From Bacillota bacterium (GTDB lineage: Bacteria > Bacillota > TC1): 64,000 nucleotides of DNA. The translations under genes were made by a program, and so were the position numbers. The stretch is from contig JAQUGR010000007.1 of assembly GCA_028683955.1 (NCBI GenBank), positions 1-64,000 of the forward strand, in the 5' to 3' direction. Positions 16,048 through 25,724 of this stretch are shown in pieces. The notes under the pieces are model-generated. The model saw only the letters and a program-made list of their open reading frames with translations. It was not told where the DNA came from and did no database searches. How positions within the stretch are numbered: the stretch's first letter is position 1; the number at the start of each line of letters is the position of its first letter.

Positions 16048-16467
16048 CGTTTTTCTCCTTGTGTTGTTGATCTTTACAAGATTATAGTATATTTTCTAAT
16101 GGTTGCGAACTACCATCTTATGGTTGTTTTTTGTATATATTTGGTTGCATGTCACTTATTATACTATAAATAGGGGGGGATATATGAATATTAAGAGTTG
16201 TAGGGCATTCAATTTGCAATTATAAATCGTACATGTAATTTTTTCAAATTAAAAAAATCCAGTTAACATATGTATTATATGTTAACTGGAATAATATTTT
16301 GGTATGAGTTTGTACAAATAATTGGACTTTATTGAAGTTATTTATCATTTATTAATATTACAAAGTTACTTACGTATAGTTATAAAATATTAAATATAAT
16401 ATAATGATTAAAAACAATATTATCTGATTCTAGTATATAAGATAATGAAGAAAATAGAGAAGTAGAT
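16048..16467. other. Gene-free stretch
   Basis: Upstream of the XRE gene and the DUF2130 relic. Apart from the 13-bp inverted repeat at 16259-16289 I see no feature here. Confidence 0.4.
16259..16289 (-). terminator. Perfect 13-bp hairpin, terminator on the minus strand
   Basis: CCAGTTAACATAT at 16259-16271 and its exact complement at 16277-16289 flank a 5-nt loop. A seven-base A-run on the plus strand at 16251-16257 becomes a T-run on the minus strand. No minus-strand gene ends here, so it may be left from a lost gene. Confidence 0.6.
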
Positions 16468-16738
16468 ATGCATGAAATTAAGTGTCCCAATTATGGTAAA
16501 GTATTTAATCTTGATGGATATGAAGGCTAAGTTGTCGACTAAGATGGTTGGGGAGACTCTTGAGTAGCATTGTGAGATTAAGTTTTCTAAGATTCATTCT
16601 GCTGCTTTTCCTATGTCTTATTTTGAGAAGGATAATGACTCGAAGTCTGCTAATGATAAGGTGCAGGAAGTTACTATTAAGAAGCTGACTAGGGGTAATC
16701 CTACTATGGCTACAAAGTTTGATGAGGTTAAGAAATAG
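16468..16738 (+). pseudogene. Deleted copy of the DUF2130 gene
   Basis: Three pieces of the gene at 9491-10672 are joined in order: its start (MHEIKCPN then Y for C), the part around parent positions 9915-10045, and its last 90 nt ending in a TAG. About 380 and 530 nt are missing at the two joints. The middle piece carries TAG where the parent has CAG. Both ends of the gene are kept, so internal deletions followed duplication or transfer of a paralogue. It cannot make a functional protein. Confidence 0.9.
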
Positions 16739-16794
16739 GATTAGTTCTATACATTTTAATTGAAGTTTTATGTGAGTAATGGAGGAAAATATAA

Positions 16795-17596
16795 ATGATT
16801 ACAGAAGACCAAATGAGTAAAACAATAGAGATTTAATTAATGATCAATTAACAGTTTATAAAAATATAACTACAATACAACAAATGAAATCAATACCAGA
16901 TACTAATGATATACCAATTGAAAATAGAAATCATTGGTTAAAAGTCCCTGATATAATATGTGTGTTTGTAGACATGAAAAATTTAATATTATTAAGTGCA
17001 GAAAATTATGATAAAAGTACAGCTTCTATCTATAAGTTATTTACTGGAACTGCGTTAGAATGTTTCATGAATTTGATGCGTCATATATTGATGTTAGAGG
17101 TGATGGAGTTTTTGCATTATTCAATAAAGATAAAGTATATAATGCAATAGTAGCAGCAATTACATTCAAAACTTTCTCTGCTTTGGAATTTGTACCTTTA
17201 ATAAAAAAGAAAGTTAATATAGATATAGGTTGTCATATTGGGATTGACCAAAAAACTGTTTTAGTCAGAAAAATTGGCTTAAAAAGAAAAAATTGTAGAT
17301 CTGATAGGCAAAATGAAATTTGGGCTGGTCGTCCAATTAATATGGCCTCGAAATTAGCTTCTAAATCAAATGATGGAGAATTAATTGTGTCAGATAGGTT
17401 TTTTAAAAACTTGGAAAGTGATTTAGTCCTTAAGTCTTGTGGATGTAATAGTGTGGAAAAAGAAAATTTATGGGTAGAATTAGATGTTTCTAATGAAAGA
17501 ATATTTGATTTTAATTATGCGTATATGTTGAAAAGTTATTGGTGTAGCGAACATGGTAAAGATTATTGTAATGAGATAATAAAATTAGACTGTTAG
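16795..17596 (+). pseudogene. Class III nucleotidyl cyclase (Pycsar-type), two frameshifts
   Basis: From ATG 16795 (GGAGGA upstream) the frame stops near 16836 but resumes one frame over as NRDLINDQLTVYKN and runs through CVFVDMKNL, the first metal-binding Asp region. Near 17057 it shifts again and continues as MFHEFDASYIDVRGDGVFAL (second metal Asp in RGD) and WAGRPINMASKLASKSNDGE to 17596. One missing A at each point would restore the protein. It is a paralogue or predecessor of the intact cyclase at 17822. Confidence 0.8.
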
Positions 17597-17733
17597 TGAT
17601 TTAGGGATATAATTGTAGAATAAGTCGGTGATAGCATCTAAATATTAAGATGTAGAGAATATCTGTAATAGTATCGGATTAACTATTGAGGTATTAATTT
17701 GAAGACGGGATTAAAATTGTATTTATTGAAGGT

Positions 17734-17758
17734 GTAGTAGTATACTACTACTTTTTTT
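17734..17758 (+). terminator. Intrinsic terminator
   Basis: An 18-bp perfect palindrome GTAGTAGTATACTACTAC followed by seven T residues, between the broken and the intact cyclase. Confidence 0.7.
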
Positions 17759-17821
17759 ATTGTATTTTAAATAAGATGTTGTTATACTGCATATATATTG
17801 TATATTAATGGAGGGGATAAC

Positions 17822-18532
17822 ATGTATGATTATGATGCTGGAAAAGAGAGAATCAGAAATATATTAAATATGAATCAACCAATAAAAGAAGTCAGATTAA
17901 TACCATCTGATGACAATTTTACTTATGATAATGGAATAAGAGCTTGGGTTACTAGTGTTTTTGTTGATTTAAGAAATTCTACAAAATTATTTAAGGAGGT
18001 TGATGAATTAAAAGTATCAAAAATTATCAGATCTTTTACAAGTGAAGTAATCGAAATAATGAGAGATAATGAAAAGCATAAAGAAATTGGGATAAGAGGT
18101 GATTGTGTTTACGGAATTTTTTCAACACCTGATAAAGTTGACATGGATAAGATATTTGAAATGGCTGCACATATCCACACATTAGTGAAATATTTGAGTA
18201 ATATATTTTGTGAACATAATTTTCCATCTATAAAAGCTGGTATAGGTATAGGTAGTGAAGAAGTACTAGTGATAAAAACTGGTAGAAAGGGAACTGGGAT
18301 TAATGATAAAGTTTGGATAGGTGGAGCTGTAATAAGGGCAAGTAAAAATAGTGATATTGGAGCAAAAATTGACTTTCCTATAAATCCAACTTTTGTACAA
18401 AACTGCACAAGTGATGTTATTGTTGTTGATGAAATATTTTATATTAATTTAAATGAAGGTTATCAAAAAAAATATTTTAAAAAAAGAAATATAAATAATA
18501 ATATAGTATATACATCAAATGCAACTTATTGA
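17822..18532 (+). CDS. pycC: Pycsar-type pyrimidine cyclase
   Basis: A 236-residue class III nucleotidyl cyclase. Metal-binding aspartates are visible in FVDLRNSTKLF (D49) and IRGDCVYGIF (D94); GIGIGSEEVLVIKTGR and VWIGGAVIRASK follow as in the cyclase core. In Pycsar defence such enzymes make cCMP or cUMP on phage infection; the product here cannot be read from sequence. The ATG at 17822 follows GGAGGGG. The membrane effector starts 28 nt downstream, which is the standard Pycsar gene order. Confidence 0.85.
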   Translation: MYDYDAGKERIRNILNMNQPIKEVRLIPSDDNFTYDNGIRAWVTSVFVDLRNSTKLFKEVDELKVSKIIRSFTSEVIEIMRDNEKHKEIGIRGDCVYGIFSTPDKVDMDKIFEMAAHIHTLVKYLSNIFCEHNFPSIKAGIGIGSEEVLVIKTGRKGTGINDKVWIGGAVIRASKNSDIGAKIDFPINPTFVQNCTSDVIVVDEIFYINLNEGYQKKYFKKRNINNNIVYTSNATY

Positions 18533-18560
18533 AAATAATATTAATTAGGAGTATAGATAA

Positions 18561-19070
18561 ATGAAAGAAAAAGAAAAATTAGATATTATTCTACATAACC
18601 ATAATTTAGTTATATCATGGATATCTAATGTTGATTTTAAAATTAGCATTGCTACTGTTTTGTTAAGTATAATATTATATCAAAATAGTTTTTCTGGTAT
18701 ATATAAAGATTTTTATTTGTCTGATCATTGGTACAGGCATATTGTTTTAGTGTATTTCTTTGTTATGGTCTTATCATTAATGTTGTTTCTATGTGGATTG
18801 CTTGGAAGATTAAGTATTCGCAAAAATAAAAATATTAAATCGTTGATATTTTTTGGTTCAATATCTGGTATGGAATTTAAGGAATATAAAAAAGCTATAA
18901 AGGAATCTGAAGAAGACAGAATTTTAACCGATTTAATTGAACAGACCTACATTAATTCAAAAATATGCAAGACTAAGTTCATATTTTATAATTTAGGCTT
19001 ATATTTATTTGGTCTTGGAGTTATTATTAATTTAATGATAATGATAATTTACTATCTTGTATTAGTATGA
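18561..19070 (+). CDS. pycTM: Pycsar transmembrane effector
   Basis: A 169-residue protein. The N-terminal helix with ISWISNVDFKISIATVLLS is typical of Pycsar TM effectors (DUF5706-like). It has hydrophobic segments at about 28-43, 58-82 and 143-167 with a cytoplasmic charged region between (KEYKKAIKESEEDRILTDLI). The family is thought to bind the cyclic pyrimidine signal and damage the inner membrane, aborting infection. AGGAG precedes the ATG. Codon use is flat and AT-rich, without the 5'-3' gradient of older genes in the window. Confidence 0.85.
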   Translation: MKEKEKLDIILHNHNLVISWISNVDFKISIATVLLSIILYQNSFSGIYKDFYLSDHWYRHIVLVYFFVMVLSLMLFLCGLLGRLSIRKNKNIKSLIFFGSISGMEFKEYKKAIKESEEDRILTDLIEQTYINSKICKTKFIFYNLGLYLFGLGVIINLMIMIIYYLVLV

Positions 19071-19149
19071 AAGACCAAAAATATTATTCTGGTTTTTAAC
19101 TTACTGTTTTTTGAGTAATATAAATTGTAAAAATTATTGGAGATTAATT

Positions 19150-19935
19150 ATGAAGAGAAGACTGCTAGAAACAACATTTTATAAGGAAGTATTTAATGAT
19201 TTTCCTAATCTATTGGATGATACTTCAGAATTTGTTATGAAAATTAGATTATCAGTAAGTTGTAGTCATTATAGAAAATATGTTGAATCAGTTACGTTAT
19301 CACTTATAGAATTGGAGTATCTTTTTAATCAACTCGAACAAGCTGTTGTAATGTTAACTGAAGTTTGTATCACTAAGAAACTAAAGGAAAATGATATAAC
19401 AAAACTCGATGGTTTTAAATACAATTTGGAAAACTACTTAATAAGGTTAATAGCTATTGATGATAGGATTTTATATCTAATTGACAAAGTTTATTTATTA
19501 GGTAATCCTGATAAAAATTGCAAAGAATATATTATTATGAAAAATGAAGTTTTTAATGATGATAAAATAATAAGAGTAAAGTATAATAAATTAAAGGATT
19601 TACTGGTGAAGTATAGAAAGGTTAGAAATAGTATAATACATCAAAAATCATATGTTGATGATGAGTTAATTATTTATAATCTACAACAAGAGATGATAAT
19701 GAATGAAGAACTACATACATCATTTGAAACTGATATTGGAAAGTTTCAAAAATATTTTAAAAAAAATTCAAAAGAGTATATGCTTGATACAGAAGAAAAA
19801 TTTAAAAGTATTAATGAAGAACTATTTATATTAATATGCGAAATTCTATATGAACTTAATGCTAGATATTTAATTGAAAAAAATAGATTTTTAGATGAAA
19901 TTAAAAATACTGATGATTCAATCTTTTTTAGTTAA
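19150..19935 (+). CDS. Helical protein with HEPN-like RNxxxH motif
   Basis: A 261-residue all-helical protein I cannot place in a named family. KYRKVRNSIIHQ gives an R-x4-H motif (R159, H164), the catalytic signature of HEPN ribonucleases, preceded by a long helical bundle. GGAG upstream favours the ATG at 19150 over an earlier in-frame ATG at 19111. It lies 79 nt after the Pycsar effector on the same strand and may be an accessory toxin of that locus; this is inference. Confidence 0.55.
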   Translation: MKRRLLETTFYKEVFNDFPNLLDDTSEFVMKIRLSVSCSHYRKYVESVTLSLIELEYLFNQLEQAVVMLTEVCITKKLKENDITKLDGFKYNLENYLIRLIAIDDRILYLIDKVYLLGNPDKNCKEYIIMKNEVFNDDKIIRVKYNKLKDLLVKYRKVRNSIIHQKSYVDDELIIYNLQQEMIMNEELHTSFETDIGKFQKYFKKNSKEYMLDTEEKFKSINEELFILICEILYELNARYLIEKNRFLDEIKNTDDSIFFS

Positions 19936-20219
19936 CTTAATTATTTTAATTGCTCATTCGGATACTTACTATTTTTCTTATATTCTTTACAATTTTCTTG
20001 TATGATAAAGGATATTACACCTGTAGAAATATTTTTTAATAGACACTTTTACTGTTGGTAAAGTAATAGATTGGATATTATATTATTAAGCCAAAAGTAA
20101 CCGCGAAAAATGGTTTATAATTTTCATAATATAATATAATGAAATGTATTAATATAAATTATATTATGCTTTGTTACTGATATAATTAATAAAATATATT
20201 TGAAAGGTTGTGGAGTTTT

Positions 20220-20858
20220 ATGGAATGGATAACATTAATTGGTATAGGTTTAACATTTTTTATTGGTGTATATAATGCTAGTATAAATATAAAACTTGCA
20301 AAACATAAGAATTTAACTAATGAACAAGAGTTATGTCTGAATGTTTTACAAATATTAGCGGGCAATATTATAGATGTAGAAGAAGAAATATTATTACACA
20401 AAAAAAGGTACAAGCAAAAAAATAAAACTGATATAGATGATAAAGATATTAATAAGTTGGAATATGTTATAGAGAAATATGTTGTAAGATGCTATCCCGA
20501 TTACAAAACAGAAATATCGTGTTTTACCAATCCTGTAATTTGGTTCCTGCATAAAATGAGAATTTCAACCACAAGCAATAAAGTGCATAGAATTTTATTG
20601 AATTATCAAGAAGGTTTATATAAAGAAACTATGACTGGAAACCATGCTTTGATTACATTTAGTTTATTATATAAAGAATTTTATAAAGATTTAAAACATT
20701 TAAATATAGGTGATTTAGATTATTTGAGATTTTCAATAAATGATCTAGTTATTGAAAATTATACTGATGTTGTTAAGGAATTGAAAAAGTTATATGGCTT
20801 AACTTTTATTAGTCTAATTAAATTAAAAATAAGTCGATGTAATAAAGCGAAAGCTTGA
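20220..20858 (+). CDS. Membrane-anchored helical protein, unknown
   Basis: A 212-residue protein with one N-terminal membrane helix (WITLIGIGLTFFIGVYNASI) and a cytoplasmic helical domain with no motif I recognise. GGAG four bases upstream supports ATG 20220; a TTG at 20208 is possible. Flat AT-rich codon use and its position between Pycsar and the type I R-M operon suggest it belongs to the defence island. Confidence 0.5.
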   Translation: MEWITLIGIGLTFFIGVYNASINIKLAKHKNLTNEQELCLNVLQILAGNIIDVEEEILLHKKRYKQKNKTDIDDKDINKLEYVIEKYVVRCYPDYKTEISCFTNPVIWFLHKMRISTTSNKVHRILLNYQEGLYKETMTGNHALITFSLLYKEFYKDLKHLNIGDLDYLRFSINDLVIENYTDVVKELKKLYGLTFISLIKLKISRCNKAKA

Positions 20859-21239
20859 AAATAGCCAAGTGAAAATTATAGAATTATTTCGTCTTATGTA
20901 GAGGCCTTAAAATTTTCGATTATAAAATTTACAAGATAAAAAGATGATATGTTGATTGATATAAAAATTGTTGAGTAATATCTTAATTTAAATACCATTA
21001 TTAGAAATAGTTGACATCTCAGAGTTTTGAATTGACAATAAAAAGTTCGACATAAATTAATTAAGCAACCATTGTGGAATGGGTTCTGTAGTAAACAGGA
21101 CTCATTCCTTTTATTGTCCAATAAATTACTTATATTCACAGAAATTATACCTGAATATGATTTGTTTATAGAAATTGTTATTATTATATATTAAAAATGA
21201 TATAATCAAGATATTATGTTATATGATATGGAGGAAAAT
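20859..21239. other. Gene-free stretch with a bidirectional terminator
   Basis: No coding frame is supported. The region separates the Pycsar segment from the hsd operon and contains the repeated terminator at 21076-21114. Confidence 0.4.
21076..21114 (+). terminator. Intrinsic terminator
   Basis: GGAATG / CATTCC outer stem with inner CTGT/ACAG pairing, then TTTTATT. It differs from the terminator at 14455-14505 at only a few positions. Confidence 0.75.
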
Positions 21240-22721
21240 ATGGGAGTACAACTAGAGTTTGAAAATAAATTATGGGAGATGGCTGATAAGTTAAGAGGCA
21301 ACCTACAGTCATCAGATTATAAAGATGTTATATTAGGCCTAATATTCTTAAAGTATATATCAGATAGCTTTGAGGAAAAATTTAATGAACTTGTTGCTGA
21401 AGGTGATGGTTTTGAAGAGGATAGGGATGCTTATGTTGAGGATAATATATTCTTTGTTCCACCTAGTGCCAGATGGGATTTTATTAAGAAGAGTGCAAAG
21501 TTAAATACAATTGGTCAAATCATTGATGAAGCTATGATTGCTATTGAACGAGAAAATAAAAACTTAAAAGGTGTATTGCCTAAAAATTATGCCAGACCAG
21601 AACTTGATAAAGTGAAATTGGGTGAATTGATTGATTTGTTTTCCTTTAATTTAGGAAGTAAGGAATCTAAGGCTCAGGATATATTGGGTAGGGTTTATGA
21701 GTATTTCTTGGGTAAGTTTGGTTCTAGTGAGGGTGAGTTCTATACTCCTCCTAGTATTGTTAAGCTACTCGTTGGGATGATTGAGCCTTTTGAGGGTAGA
21801 ATTTATGATCCATGTTGTGGCTCAGGTGGTATGTTTGTTCAGTCTGCAAAGTTTGTAGAGGAGCATCAGGGTAAGAAGGATAATATTCATATATATGGTC
21901 AGGAGTATACTGCTACTACTTGGAGATTGTGTAAGATGAATCTTGCTATACGTGGTATTGATGGTAACTTGGGTGAGAGGGATGCTGATACTTTTGGTAA
22001 TGATTTACATAAGAATTTGAGGGCAGATTTTGTTTTAGCTAATCCACCTTTTAATGTTAGTGATTATGCTTTAGATACAGAGGATGTGCGTTGGAAGTAT
22101 GGTATACCACCTCAGAATAATGCCAATTATGCTTGGATTGAACATATTATAAGTAAGCTATCTCCTCAAGGGGTTGCTGGTTTTGTTTTGGCTAATGGTT
22201 CTATGTCGACCTCTACTAAGGCTGAGGCTGAGATTAGGAAGAATATTATTGAGGCTGGTTTGGTTGATTGTATTATTAGTATGCCTCCTAATCTTTTCTA
22301 TAATGTGACTATTCCTGTTTGTTTGTGGTTCTTATCTAAGAACAAAGAGAACAGGAAGGATAAGATCTTATTCATTGATGCTCGCAAGTTGGGTTATATG
22401 GAAACTCGTAAGCATAGGGAGTTGTCTGATGAGGATTTAACTCAGATTTATGGTACTTATCATAATTGGAGGGATGGGAAGTCTAATTATGAGGATATTC
22501 AGGGTTTTTGCAAGTCTGCTTCTTTGGAGGAAGTTAGGGGTCATGAGTATATTCTAACTCCTGGTAGGTATGTTGGTATTGAGGAAGTTGAGGATGATGG
22601 TATTCCTTTTGATGATAAAATGTTTATGTTGACCGGAGAGTTGGCTGAGTTGTTCCTAAAAGCTCATGATTTGGAAGATGAAATCAGGTTGAGACTGGGG
22701 GCTATAGGGTATGAGTTTTAG
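21240..22721 (+). CDS. hsdM: Type I restriction-modification methyltransferase subunit
   Basis: A 493-residue adenine-N6 methyltransferase. The N-terminal HsdM domain is followed by the SAM-binding motif [10 protein letters not shown] (from residue 190) and the catalytic NPPF (268-271). With HsdS it methylates the recognition site; with HsdR it forms the restriction complex. GGAGGA selects ATG 21240. It overlaps hsdS by 11 nt. Third positions go from 23 of 40 A/C at the start to 12 of 46 at the end. Confidence 0.95.
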   Translation: MGVQLEFENKLWEMADKLRGNLQSSDYKDVILGLIFLKYISDSFEEKFNELVAEGDGFEEDRDAYVEDNIFFVPPSARWDFIKKSAKLNTIGQIIDEAMIAIERENKNLKGVLPKNYARPELDKVKLGELIDLFSFNLGSKESKAQDILGRVYEYFLGKFGSSEGEFYTPPSIVKLLVGMIEPFEGRIYDPCCGSGGMFVQSAKFVEEHQGKKDNIHIYGQEYTATTWRLCKMNLAIRGIDGNLGERDADTFGNDLHKNLRADFVLANPPFNVSDYALDTEDVRWKYGIPPQNNANYAWIEHIISKLSPQGVAGFVLANGSMSTSTKAEAEIRKNIIEAGLVDCIISMPPNLFYNVTIPVCLWFLSKNKENRKDKILFIDARKLGYMETRKHRELSDEDLTQIYGTYHNWRDGKSNYEDIQGFCKSASLEEVRGHEYILTPGRYVGIEEVEDDGIPFDDKMFMLTGELAELFLKAHDLEDEIRLRLGAIGYEF

Positions 22722-23964
22722 TGATTGGGAAAATACAAAACTGTCGGATATCTGTGAATTTCAAAAAGGTTATGCATTTAAGTCTAAAGACTATCAAAAT
22801 AAGGGTAGAAAGATTGTAAAAGTGTCAGATCTTAATAATTATTCCGTAAATTATAATGAATGCATATGTATTAGTGATGAGAAGGCAAATGATTTTTCAA
22901 AGTATACTTTAGAAACCGATGACATAATTATAACAACTGTAGGTTCATGGCCTCAAAATCCTAATTCCGTAGTAGGTAAAGTAATAAAAGTTCAAAAAGA
23001 AGTTTCCGGTGCTTTATTGAATCAAAATGCAGTTAGAGTAAGAGTTAAAGTAAATGTAAATCAAAGATTTATTTTTTATGTGTTAAAAAACAAGGACTTT
23101 TTTGACTATATAATTGGAACTGCTCAAGGTGCAGCAAATCAAGCGAGTATAACTCAAAGTGATATTTTCAATTATATATTTAAACTACCAAACATAAAAG
23201 TTCAAAACACAATTGCTAACACACTAATATGTCTTGATAACAAAATAGAAATTAATAATCAAATTAATAAGAATCTTGAAGAAATGGCACAAGCTATTTA
23301 TAAGAGTTGGTTTGTTGATTTTGAACCTTTTCAAGATGGAGAGTTTGATGAAAGTGAATTGGGGAGAATTCCTAAAGGATGGAATACAAAACAATTAGGA
23401 GAATTGATAAAGAAAAACAAAGCGAAAATAAACAATTTTGACGACTGGAAAAATGAACTGATAATTGACTTGTCTAATATGCCTCGATTTTCAATGTGTA
23501 TTAATCAATTTGACAAAGGTGAAAAATTTGCCACTAATATATATAAATTAAATAAATATGATATTTTATTTGGATCGATAAGAAGTTATTTTGGTAAAGC
23601 TGGATTTTCCCCTATAGATGGTGTGGTCACTGGAACAGTACATTCGTACAAACCAACAAATGAGGAAGACTATTCATTTGTACTTTTATTAACAACTTCT
23701 AAGAAATTTATAGACTACACTGTTGCTGTTTCAACAGGTACCAAAATGCCAATTGTTAATTGGGATAACTTTTGTAGATATAGTTGTATATATCCTAATA
23801 CTGAATCAATACTATTAGAATTTAATGAATTAATTATGCCTCTTATAAAAAAGATGGAAAATAATATTCTAGAGAACCAAAAATTAATAAGTTTACGTGA
23901 TTCTTTATTACCGAAACTTTTGTCAGGTGAAATAAGAGTTCCTTTGGAGACTATCAATGAATAA
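22711..23964 (+). CDS. hsdS: Type I restriction-modification specificity subunit
   Basis: A 417-residue HsdS with two target-recognition domains, each followed by a conserved helix: the first repeat near [18 protein letters not shown] and [16 protein letters not shown], the second near [19 protein letters not shown]. The protein sets the bipartite DNA target. It starts inside hsdM and its stop overlaps the next gene by 8 nt. Unlike hsdM and hsdR it has no 5'-3' codon gradient (18 of its last 38 codons end in A or C), in line with the frequent exchange of specificity genes. Confidence 0.93.
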   Translation: MSFSDWENTKLSDICEFQKGYAFKSKDYQNKGRKIVKVSDLNNYSVNYNECICISDEKANDFSKYTLETDDIIITTVGSWPQNPNSVVGKVIKVQKEVSGALLNQNAVRVRVKVNVNQRFIFYVLKNKDFFDYIIGTAQGAANQASITQSDIFNYIFKLPNIKVQNTIANTLICLDNKIEINNQINKNLEEMAQAIYKSWFVDFEPFQDGEFDESELGRIPKGWNTKQLGELIKKNKAKINNFDDWKNELIIDLSNMPRFSMCINQFDKGEKFATNIYKLNKYDILFGSIRSYFGKAGFSPIDGVVTGTVHSYKPTNEEDYSFVLLLTTSKKFIDYTVAVSTGTKMPIVNWDNFCRYSCIYPNTESILLEFNELIMPLIKKMENNILENQKLISLRDSLLPKLLSGEIRVPLETINE

Positions 23965-24898
23965 ATTCAAAATTGTAACTTCAATTGATGAATATATTAA
24001 GGAAGTAACAAGTCTAAAGCCACCAACAATTAAATATTCATTAAATAAGTACTTAAAACTATATAGAGGAGTTTCTAATAAAGATTATGAATGTGTACCA
24101 ACAATAGATAGGGTGGTGAATAAGAATATTCACAATAGTCTTCTTCTATTTGAAAACCAATTAATTAATGAAGCAAAGTTAAGAATGCCTAATATCTTCG
24201 AAAAAGATAGATATCCTATACAAACTTTAGTTAAGCTACAACATTATACTTTACCAACTCGACTATTGGATTTCACACAAAATTCACTGGTAGCACTATA
24301 TTTTGCATGTCAACAGAAGCAAAAAGATAAAGAAAATAAAGAGGGTAAGGTATTAGTAGTTTTCGAAGAAGAAAATAAAATTTATAATAGTTTTTCAGGA
24401 TATGTAAATGTACGTGCTGAAATGTCTTTTATTACAAATAGCTATAGAAGCCTTGACTCATTTTTAACATATTTAATTGATATTAACAAAAGTTATAATT
24501 GGGAAAAGATAAAATCTTCAGAAGAATCAATATTTCCGTACTTAAAAGAGCCTATATTTTTCAAACCAGATTGTGATAATGAAAGATTGAAAAGACAGCA
24601 AGGGCTATTTTTGATTTACCCTAATACAATCAAATATGGAAATGGTGGAAAATACCAAATGCTTGATAAGTTGGCAACTTGGAATCATCCATCAATTATA
24701 GAAATCATTATTCCCCATAAAAACAAGAAAAGGATATTAAAAGATTTAGTTGATTTGGGTATAACGAAAAGTTTTTTATTTCCTGAACCTGATAAAATTT
24801 GCAAAGACATAGCAGATAATTTTATTGAAAGATACCATGAAAAAGCAAAAGAGATCGAGGAGGCAGATAAATTAAGTGTTGAATCAGATATTTACTAA
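23957..24898 (+). CDS. FRG-domain protein within the hsd operon
   Basis: A 313-residue protein with an FRG domain (named for its F/YRG motif): YRG at residues 36-38, then LQHYTLPTRLLDFT around 94-107 and ALYFACQQ. FRG domains occur in phage-defence and toxin contexts; their activity is not established. The ATG overlaps the hsdS stop and the C-terminus overlaps the next gene by 23 nt, so it is fully embedded in the operon. Confidence 0.85.
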   Translation: MNKFKIVTSIDEYIKEVTSLKPPTIKYSLNKYLKLYRGVSNKDYECVPTIDRVVNKNIHNSLLLFENQLINEAKLRMPNIFEKDRYPIQTLVKLQHYTLPTRLLDFTQNSLVALYFACQQKQKDKENKEGKVLVVFEEENKIYNSFSGYVNVRAEMSFITNSYRSLDSFLTYLIDINKSYNWEKIKSSEESIFPYLKEPIFFKPDCDNERLKRQQGLFLIYPNTIKYGNGGKYQMLDKLATWNHPSIIEIIIPHKNKKRILKDLVDLGITKSFLFPEPDKICKDIADNFIERYHEKAKEIEEADKLSVESDIY

Positions 24899-25724
24899 CA
24901 GAGAATTAGCTATATTAATATGGTCACTTGTACTAGTTATAATAGTTTTATTCAATAAAAATTCCAGAGATTCTTTATTGAATATTAAACTTGAAGGAGC
25001 ATTATTAAAGATATTTTTATTTTCTTTAGTGTATTTAGTTTTAATAATATTAATTTTTAGTAGAGTGCATTTTTGGGATATATTCTACATCAAGGATATA
25101 AGTCTTGTCTATATGTTTATAGCTATACCTCTAGGCTATAAAATATTTAGTGAGAATTCCATGAATAATATAAAATCTTTAATTAAATCAAATTTAAAGC
25201 TAATTATCATGCTGACACTTATAACCGATTCATATACATTTAATATTTTTATAGAATTAATTTTAGTGTTAATTACTTCAGTAATTGCTATGATGGTTGC
25301 ATTTTCTGATCCTAAATATATCAAAAATCAATATAATGATAATATAAGAACACACAAATTTCTAAGTGTTATACTTTCTATTATTGGTTTTTATATATTG
25401 ATATATTCTATTATGAATTACATCACAGATATTTCTAATTATGATTATTTAAATTTGATTGTATCATTTTTCATACCATTCATAATTTCTGTTCTATATG
25501 TTCCGTTCTGGTATTTATTATTAATAATTGATTATACAATTAGAATCAAAAAAGTGATTAAGTTTAATATTAAAGAGATTATAAAAATACTAGTTTATTA
25601 TAAATTCAATATTCATAATTACAAGAACTTTTTACATTCAGCTTACCATTCAATAGCATTTTATAAAGATAAATTTGATATAAATCAACTATTAGATCGA
25701 TATGAAGGAGGGCGGGTTTTATAA
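24876..25724 (+). CDS. Polytopic membrane protein within the hsd operon
   Basis: A 282-residue protein with about seven hydrophobic segments (near 9-26, 42-62, 72-92, 105-120, 123-145, 162-185 and 195-222) and a polar C-terminus. No known family is recognised. The GTG start lies inside the FRG gene behind GAGGAGG with a 12-nt spacer; its TAA overlaps the hsdR ATG by one base. This tight coupling suggests a shared role with the FRG protein, for instance as the membrane part of an abortive back-up system. Confidence 0.6.
   Translation: MLNQIFTNRELAILIWSLVLVIIVLFNKNSRDSLLNIKLEGALLKIFLFSLVYLVLIILIFSRVHFWDIFYIKDISLVYMFIAIPLGYKIFSENSMNNIKSLIKSNLKLIIMLTLITDSYTFNIFIELILVLITSVIAMMVAFSDPKYIKNQYNDNIRTHKFLSVILSIIGFYILIYSIMNYITDISNYDYLNLIVSFFIPFIISVLYVPFWYLLLIIDYTIRIKKVIKFNIKEIIKILVYYKFNIHNYKNFLHSAYHSIAFYKDKFDINQLLDRYEGGRVL

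Noticed and set aside
17060-17596. Independent short cyclase gene starting at 17060
   Set aside because: The start lacks a ribosome binding site and the first half of the domain is present one frame over, so this is one frameshifted gene.
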